From: Symbiodinium natans
Lineage: Eukaryota; Sar; Dinophyceae; Suessiales; Symbiodiniaceae
Assembly (NCBI GenBank): GCA_905221605.1
Contig: CAJNDS010001990.1
Location: forward strand, 376,001 to 440,000
Reading direction: 5' to 3'
Length of the DNA stretch: 64,000 bases
In this document: one piece after another, positions 57,183 to 64,000 of the stretch
Numbering within the stretch: position 1 is the first letter of the stretch
Layout of the letters: each line of letters starts with the position of its first letter
Made by a program: the position numbers and the translations under genes
The notes under the pieces: model-generated
Told to the model about the DNA's origin: nothing
The model's input: the letters and a program-made list of their open reading frames with translations, nothing else
The model's database searches: none

Positions 57183-58429
57183 TCAAGTCACCAGCATCTG
57201 TTGCCCCACCACGAGCAGCTGAAGGGGCATACGCAAGAGTGCCTCCACGGCGCTCATCCTACTTCGCTGCTGTGCAGTCAGTCCAAATCCTTACTTTGCT
57301 GGGGTGGAGAAAAATGATGGTCTTGAGGATTTGTCAGGGATCCACAGAAAAAGGTTCAAGCCCAAACCCCAAAACAGTCCCCAAACCCTACATGAGGCTT
57401 CAGGCTTCCTGCTCAACATCCAGGAGTCGGGAGAAGAGGACGAAGCGGTCGGTCGGGTTGCTGGAAGTGACGTGTCCAAGAAGGAGCGCCACAGCCAGGC
57501 GCCTGAGGCGTGGAGTCTGTCTGAAGAATGAGACCCAGCGGAAGGGAGCGAAGCCAGCGAAGCTCCTGGTGTGCTCCTGCCTGCGTGTCTCGCCTACGTG
57601 AAGCACCAGCAAGGCTGAGCTGAGATTGCACAGAGCTGCGGCTCCGAAGCAGTAGGCCGGCTTCTGCAGTCGAGCCGCCCAAAGCAGTGCAGCAAAAAAT
57701 CCACCGGAAAGGAAGACTTGGCTGTGCTGAACAGCCCCCGCGAAGTTGGGGGAAGCCCGGCCGCCCACGAGGTCCGCGTAGGTGGCGGCCACAGCCGGGC
57801 CGTAGAGGTTACCAAGCAGGCGCACGCCCACCCGCAGCAGGGTGTAGATGGCCATGGTGGGGACCTTCGAAGTTACTGAGTTCATTCAAGCCCCCCAAAA
57901 GTGTAGACTTTCAGTTCTCTATATATGGGATTCTCGTATCCCCAAGAAAGGTGTAAAGTGTACTCATTCAGCTACAAAGCCTTCCATGTCAGGGCCCGAA
58001 GCAGTGCGAAGCCCAGCTGAGCCAACACCAGGGCCCAGCTCCTGCCAAAGGCATCCTCGGTGGCCCGGTGCCTCAATATAAAAAGGGGGGTTCCTGTCAT
58101 GCTTACACTGGCAGATTCCCCCCTTTTCCGAACTAATAGTCCTCAATAGGGATTATAGTAACCCCCTAGTATAAGGGGTAACATCCCTCTGCTTGCATCC
58201 TAAAACCCTAAAGGCCTAAATCCTAGACCTCGATGAAGTTTTATGAGAAGCCCCCCCTCCCCGCTTGAAAAGGACAGGGAGTAAGGGTACTGCTGGGAAA
58301 AGGGAGTAAGGGCCCTACTGGGCGTCCGAGCATCCAAGCCGGTGCCAACCGACGGCTTGAGCAGAAAATCTGCCGCGGTACCTGCAGAGTTCACCCAGGC
58401 CTCAAAGCGCTGCACCAGGTTCATGTTGC
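57183..58429 (-). CDS. MFS-like membrane transporter, partial
   Basis: Minus-strand exons: 58319-58429 (EAWVNSAGTAADFLLKPSVG), 57981-58071 (TEDAFGRSWALVLAQLGFAL) and 57400-57864. The last has hydrophobic segments (IYTLLRVGVRLLGNLYGPAV; VFLSGGFFAALLWAA; CFGAAALCNLSSALLVLHV), then ETRR, typical of a segment ending the first half of a major facilitator transporter. The open frame ends at TGA 57400-57402; alternatively GAT|GTTGAG at 57418 splices in phase to 57183-57218 (LLVVGQQMLVT, stop). Exons 2 and 3 join in phase with a GC donor; the join of 1 and 2 is not resolved. About half the usual 12 segments are visible, so the gene is truncated, incomplete in my model, or broken. Substrate unknown. 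Confidence 0.52.
58112..58188. mobile_element. Short inverted-repeat element, family A
   Basis: AGATTCCCCCCTTTTCCGAA... and ...TATAAGGGGTAACATCCC with inner AATAGTCCTCAATAGGGATT; about 77 bp. Confidence 0.6.
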
Positions 58430-58548
58430 CTGCTTGGAGGTTCACGGGTAGGACGGCTTAGGGTGGTTTATATACAAAACAGGGGGGGGGACTACAGAAC
58501 TACGGTAGCTATACTTCTTAAAACCTTCTTTAAGGGGCCACCTCTCAC

Positions 58549-59886
58549 CCTTCCGGTATCTGGCCTGCGCAGAGGTGGATCAGGAGGGACTCGGAGGCTC
58601 CACTGGCGACCAGAGCAGTCGAGGCCTCGTTCATGGCCAGGCTGCACACGAAGGAAGCATACCGCGACGCGCGCGACCCAACCATGGCCAGCAAGCCAAG
58701 GAGGTCTCTTCTGTTATCAAAAAGAACACAAAAGTGCTTATTTCTCAAAAGAACTGCAAAGTAGGCAGACATGTTTCTAAAGGATTTCGGGTGAGTTTTA
58801 GGCGCCAGGACTCTAAAGCGCCTGGCAGCAAGCTGACGTGATCTGTTGTGAGTTTAGAGGCCAGCACTCTTAGATCGGCCCGGGGACTCTCAAGCTTCTT
58901 GCTGGCTACAGGGTGATGCGGGCGGCCGTGGGGGTAGGTGGGTTACCTTTGACGAAGACTTTGGGGCCTAGGTTGTTCATCCATTCACGTACAATCCGAA
59001 ATCCTCAGCCCCAAATCCTGAACGCTTTAAAACCCAAAGCCCTGAAACCTACACCCTAAACCCTGGACCCGAAAACTTAAGTCACTCGCAGGATGTTGCA
59101 GTAACCCCAACTCTGCATCAAAGGTGTCACGGGTAGTTTGGGTTTGCACTTTAGGCCGTAGGCTTTGGGCTTTAGGGTTACGGTTTAAGGTTTAGGGTTC
59201 AGGGCTTAGGTTTAAGGTTTAGGATTTAGGGCTTAGGGAAGTCCTGAAACGGGCGATAAGTAGCCGAGGGAAGGCTGTTAGGACTGACTAACCCATCTTT
59301 TCTCTTTACCCTATTCGTGACTAGCCACCGAACGCCTAAAACCTATTCCCTACTTAGCGGAACCTGCTCTTGTGCACACATAAAACGCCGAGCCCGTCCG
59401 AAACCGCAAGCCGTAAACCCACCGAAGTGCGGCCAGCTCACAAGGTGTCTCCTGCCTCAAGTGCTGGCATCGTCCTTAAACGCACAGAACTTTCGGTTCG
59501 GGTTTTGGGCATTTGCGTTTAGGGTCTAGCGTACGCGAACACCTTGCCTGGAGGGCACCGAACCCTAACAAGGGACAAACAAGTCGGGAACGCACGGGGT
59601 CCTATAGGCTTGGGTCAGGGCGGAGGGTTTTAAGCATTTGTGGAACCACGACAAAACAAGCGCAAAGGGGGTACGGCTCCCCGTATGCGGTTCAGGGTTC
59701 AATTCTGGACCCTAAGCCCCAAGGGTTTAGGGTTTAGGGTTTAGGGTTTAGCCCTACGCCCTAAGCCCTAAACCTGGTTTCGAGTTTAAGGTTTTGGTCG
59801 CTTAGGGTCTGCAAGCTGCCTCACAAGACAAGGCTCCCCTCTTTGGCATGGACCACCCGCGGGTCGGTTGCCGGCAGAAGGGGAAC
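58549..59886 (-). CDS. Exon series, minus strand, unidentified
   Basis: Minus exons 59825-59886 (LLPATDPRVVHAKEGSL; donor GTGAGG), possible micro-exons 59086-59112 (27 nt) and 58947-58967 (21 nt), and 58549-58710 (FVCSLAMNEASTALVASGA then SESLLIHLC; donor GTGAGA). All four share the same phase pattern. The long exon looks like an amphipathic helical repeat of armadillo type, but that is only a resemblance. It does not join in frame to the transporter exon at 58429. Confidence 0.42.
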
Positions 59887-60265
59887 CTTTGGCAGGGTTC
59901 AGGGTTCAGGGTTCAGGGTTCAGGGTTTAGGGTTTAGGGTTTAGGGTTTAGGGTTCAGGGTTTAGGGTGTAGGGTTTAAAGTTAGGGTTTAGGGGTCGGG
60001 CTTTGGGGTTTGGGGCTTAAAGCGACTAGGGAATCCAGAGATCCATAAGCGGGTTAAGAGAAGCCGCCGTAGTTAGAGCTGGCCTTACTTGGAGTACTTC
60101 TAGGCTTCTGATAACTACACATCTGTCTAAACCCTGAACCCTGAACCCTGAACCCTAAACCCTATTACCCGTAACCTAGTACGAGAAAGGGTTAGGGAAG
60201 GGTTGAAGGAGGGCTTGTCAGGGTCTAGGGCGTAGGGTGCGGTGTGGGGTGAACTTCTCCCACCT

Positions 60266-63200
60266 TTAGCGCTCCAAATAACACCGTCGAAGCCCCACCT
60301 CCTCGCAATCGATGTCCAAGGCATAGTCGCCAGTGTCACCTGAATCTTAACGTCGTTCTTCAGGATCCCTAAGTTTGGGGCCCCTTCATTATGGAACCTG
60401 TATATACCCCGTATATACCCTATAACAGCCAAGGCCCGGTACTTCAGAACCCTTTCATGAAGGTAAGGGAGACTGGGATGGTGCCATCAACCCTAAACCC
60501 TAAGGGTATAAAGCTCGCGATTTGGGGTTTGGAGGGCTTTGGGGCAGAGGACCCGCCCCTGAAGCCCCAAAAAGCACCAAGAGACTGCAGCTTACGTGCC
60601 CTAGGCTGTATCTCATGCTAAGCCTGAACCCTAAACCCTAAACCCTAAACCCTAAACCCTAAACCCTAAACCCTAAACCCTAAACCCGCACCCCTTGCAG
60701 GCTGGGCTTCAGGGTAGGGCTGCCTGAGGTTTCGGGTTCGAGCTTGGGGTTCAGGGTGGTTTCTAGGGAGCGTGGAGCCCTTGAGGTGACACAAACCTAA
60801 ACCCTAAACCCTAAAACCTAAACCCTAAACCCTAAACCCTAACCCTAAACCCTAAACCCTAAACCCTAAACCCTAAACCCTAAACCCTAAACCCCCTTCA
60901 AGGGGTTCTATGGGGTATCGAATTCCCTCATTCCCTACGAAGAAGCAGTAAGAAGAGCAGCTCCACCCCAGAACCTCCCTCCCCTAGGAGAAGGCGAGCT
61001 CCGAATATTCATACGACTCCCCAAGATCGGAGCAAATGTCCGTTGAGGGTTTAGGGTTTAGGGGTTTAGGGGTTTAGGGTTTAGGGTTTAGGGTTTAGGG
61101 TTTAGGGTTTAGGGTTTAGGGTTTAGGGTTTAGGGACCCCTCTCAGTCGAGGGTCGAAACGGTCCGCTGAGAACCGTGGCTCTGTAGGGCGTCTGGCCAT
61201 CCGCCACAATGTCCTGGCATCACAGCTTGACTTGCCAGTTCCCTTTACCAGAATCAAAGTATGTTTGGGCATCCTGAAACCCTCAGCCGGGCTTAGGGTT
61301 GAGGTTTATAGGGTTTAGTGGTTTAGGAAACAGGGAATTGGGTACCCTGTACCATCCTCCAAGGGCTTGTAGATCCTAGAACTACTAAACCTGGTAAGCC
61401 CTAAACTTAACAGCAAGCCCAAGCCCTAGCCCCAAGCCCACCATAAACCCCAAGCATTCAGGCAACAAGGGCCTGAAGCAACCTTACGGAGGAGGTATGA
61501 AGGATATCTGAAAGCTACAAAAGAACCCACACGGTAACCTTTGAGATACGTGTAGTACATCATCCAATAACGTTAGACTTAGGGTATATCAAGACTAGCG
61601 ATTTGAAACCTGGGCCCCTCAATGAAAGCAAGGCTGCCGTGTGTCGCAGGATGTATTCGGCTCCTGAACTGCCTTAACCCTAATCAAGGACCCTGAAACT
61701 CTAAACTAGAACCGACCATCTGACCGGCATAATGGTCGTATGATCGCCATAGGGTCTAGATTTTGAAGGGGGATCACTAACAAATGAATAGTTGTAAAGG
61801 CCCGAAGGGCTGCAGTCAAACTTTTTGGGGGCCCAAAACCCTATACCCCTAAGCCCTAAGCCCTACGCCCTAAACCCTGATGGCCGATGCCCACTCAACA
61901 CGGCCAGAAATTGAACGGTTTGCGGACCAAGCAATCCGACGCCCCTAAACCCATTTCTTTGGTCGAGCAACTCTTTTCTCTAGCACAAATAAGGCACGAA
62001 TCTGTAACGACACAAAGTTGTGAGCGTTTCAATGTTTTCAGGGTTTAGGAATGTCGAGTAGCCATGGCAGCTAGGAAGCATCTAACATCAGGATCAGAGG
62101 AAACAGTCGGTATCGCAGAAAAAGTGCCTCCTAAACCCTCAGACCTAATAGGCTTGGGGGGGTTCGGGCTGCTTTAACCTCACATGGCGGTTCCGAAAGT
62201 AGGGGTACCCTTTTTTTCGGGTCCCGTTTAAGCGGCTGCCATCTATTTCCCTACTTTGGGAAACGCCCACATAATCCACAAACCTCTTGCCCCCGGTGGA
62301 CCTGAAACTGGAGAACCGGAAAGATCCGCGGAGTCCTTTCGGCTCACACACGCAAGCTGCCTTACTCGTTATTAGGTTCGCTTTTGCCCCTGTACAACCC
62401 TTGAGGAATATGTGGGTACTGGACTCCCAAATTACCTATAACTAAACCTTGAATCCTAAACAAGCCACAGATAGGCAAACCATTGCGGATATGCTGCAGA
62501 CATGTTGCGCGCTGACTTTGCAGATGCATTTTTCGTGATTGTTAGGTGGCATGCTTGGTTGCAGATTGCTTGCAGGTCTTTTGCAGGCTCGCGCGCTTGA
62601 ATTGGGATTTTGTTTCGGAGAACCGACATGCAATCCCAACATGCCAAGCATGCCCCTAAACCCTAAACCCTAAACCCCAAACCCCAAACCCCAAACCCCA
62701 AACCCCAAACCCTAAACCCTAAACCCTAAACCCTAAACCCACCCTAAACCCTATGCGTAAGTTTTCTGCAAAATTAACTCTTTCTGATCATGTATTCTGC
62801 TTAGACCCTGAATCTGATCCTGGAGAGCAGCACGCGACGTTCACGTCGTATCCGCCGCCTGGGCTCAGGGCTTCGGGCTCAAGGTTTAGTAGGGTCTAGG
62901 GTTTAGGGTTTAGGGTTTAGGGTTTAGGGTTCAGGGCTTAGGGCTTAGGGCTTAGGGTTTCGGTTTTAGGGCTTAGGGTTTATCAATCCTAAACCTTAAA
63001 CCAAGGCTGACCTAACATGACAGAACACAACATGCCGTGACATCATGTAACATGGTATGTATGGAATCTTGCAATGCAGCACCTCAAAAAACATTAGCCT
63101 CCGGCCCTCCGGCATTAAATGCATGTCAGGTAGCCATGCGTAGACGGTCAGCATCGTCCCTTCCGCTAGCGTGTCTCGCTCCTCCTCGGAAATGAGCCTT

Positions 63201-63983
63201 GCGTGAACGCAATCAGGACCAACAGCCTCAATATGTATGGACATATATTCACATATATATGTATATAGAGAACTATATATATATATATATACATTTCCCA
63301 GAATAGGGTGCCCCTTACCCCGTCCCTCCTTATCATACTACTACATTCCTTATAACGGTGGAAAGCTACCCCCATTCCGGAAACCCCCATATCGCGTTAA
63401 AGACCACAGGTTAAATCGAGATTCAAGTTCGGCTGTCTACGATACAGCAGGAAGATGGCGATCACATCTTTTGCTTGGACTTTCCTGTTGTGTTTGTGCG
63501 GCGCCAAACGAGCTGCTGCCGCACGCCTTCCAGGCTCGTAACTCGGGACAGCGCTCAACTTCCAGGTCTGAAACCCGAAACCCTAAACCTAACAGCCCCA
63601 GACACTCAACCCCCCCAACCTTACACCCAAATGAACCGAGCAACCTTGACCCCAAACATGTCCTCAAGAACCCGAGCCCCTAACGGTACTTGGAGGTTTT
63701 AAACAGGTTCAGCTTTCGGGTTGGGCTTCGACGCCTTGGGGGGTTCAGGGTCCGTGTTTTGGAGCCCTAACAACCCTAACAACCCTAACAACCCTAACAA
63801 CCCTAACAACCCTAACAACCCTAACAACCCTAACAACCCTAACAACCCTAAACCTTAAACCCTAAACCCTGAACTTGCTGAGTCAGCCAGCCCAGTGGCA
63901 GAGTACCCTGCACCGAATGGCCGAAATCGACGACCGCCACATCCCCCAGCACAGCTTTCACGAAGCCCTCGTACGGGGTACGC
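60266..63983 (-). CDS. Four-exon gene end H, minus strand, unidentified
   Basis: Exons in transcript order: 63875-63983 (TPYEGFVKAVLGDVAVVDFG; acceptor CCCAG, donor GTTCAG), 63083-63226 (DCVHARLISEEERDTLAEG, then MLTVYAWLPDMHLMPEG), 61138-61213 (DIVADGQTPYRATVLSGPF) and 60266-60339 (GDYALDIDCEEVGLRRC, stop TAA). All three joins are phase-compatible and third positions are GC-rich in the first and third exons. Introns are 648, 1869 and 798 bp and contain the telomere arrays. The 5' end lies beyond the window. I do not recognise the family; it looks like a soluble mixed alpha/beta protein. The last exon is also open in another frame. Confidence 0.6.
60797..60893 (-). repeat. CCCTAAA array
   Basis: About 14 units with two single-base length slips. 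Between this and the TTTAGGG array 61045-61135 lies a possible small exon (60930-61020), readable on the + strand in two frames, not called. Confidence 0.95.
61230..62640. other. Large intron of gene H, no gene called
   Basis: Mostly unique sequence with degraded telomere units. Short open stretches at 61880-61945 and 62275-62350 can be read on either strand and were not called. Confidence 0.4.
63767..63865 (-). repeat. CCCTAACAA 9-mer variant array
   Basis: About nine perfect CCCTAACAA units then standard CCCTAAA, next to the donor of exon 63875-63983. Confidence 0.95.
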
Positions 63984-64000
63984 CTGGGTGACTTCAGGGA

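Noticed and set aside
61880-61945. Small exon in gene H intron
   Set aside because: Equally open on the + strand (MADAHSTRPEIERF) and minus strand; no way to choose from sequence alone.

Overview
The window looks like nuclear DNA of a photosynthetic dinoflagellate. The evidence is a head-to-tail array of near-identical genes for plastid cytochrome c6, a leader combining secretory, transit and lumen signals, introns with GC-AG as well as GT-AG ends, an EF-hand protein of a type common in dinoflagellates, and very abundant plant-type telomere repeats (TTTAGGG). Genus cannot be told from the sequence. No rRNA, tRNA, CRISPR or bacterial operon was seen.

Layout. 1-4316: four tandem cytochrome c6 units (the first lacks its 5' end). 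4317-39100: a long stretch where short candidate exons (about 20-150 nt, mostly + strand) sit between interstitial telomere-repeat arrays. I could chain several into partial genes: an unidentified series at 6.3-14.0 kb, an EF-hand gene ending at 21165, and unidentified genes ending near 27958, 32198, 35194, 36109 and beyond 39058. 39100-50000: no exons and almost no telomere repeats; instead CT/GA simple sequence, a cluster of hairpin elements, three tandem 1.07-kb units and an AT-rich 0.37-0.39-kb satellite. 50000-51900: telomere variants and one more two-exon gene end. 52320-55250: AT-rich palindrome-rich duplications. 55400-64000: exon islands again, now mostly on the minus strand (an MFS-like transporter, an unidentified four-exon gene end at 60266-63983, and others).

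The most unusual feature is the architecture of the exon islands. Reading the + strand, an island is usually preceded by CCCTAAA repeats and followed by TTTAGGG repeats, so each intron carries telomere repeats as an inverted pair, and each exon is framed as if it were a tiny chromosome with telomeres at both ends. In many islands the repeat itself supplies the splice donor (G|GTTTAGG). Two families of short inverted-repeat elements also lie in these introns; one supplies splice donors at three exon ends. Sixteen neighbouring exon pairs join in phase, but no transcript data were available and I chose frames partly by codon composition, so all multi-exon models outside cytochrome c6 are provisional.
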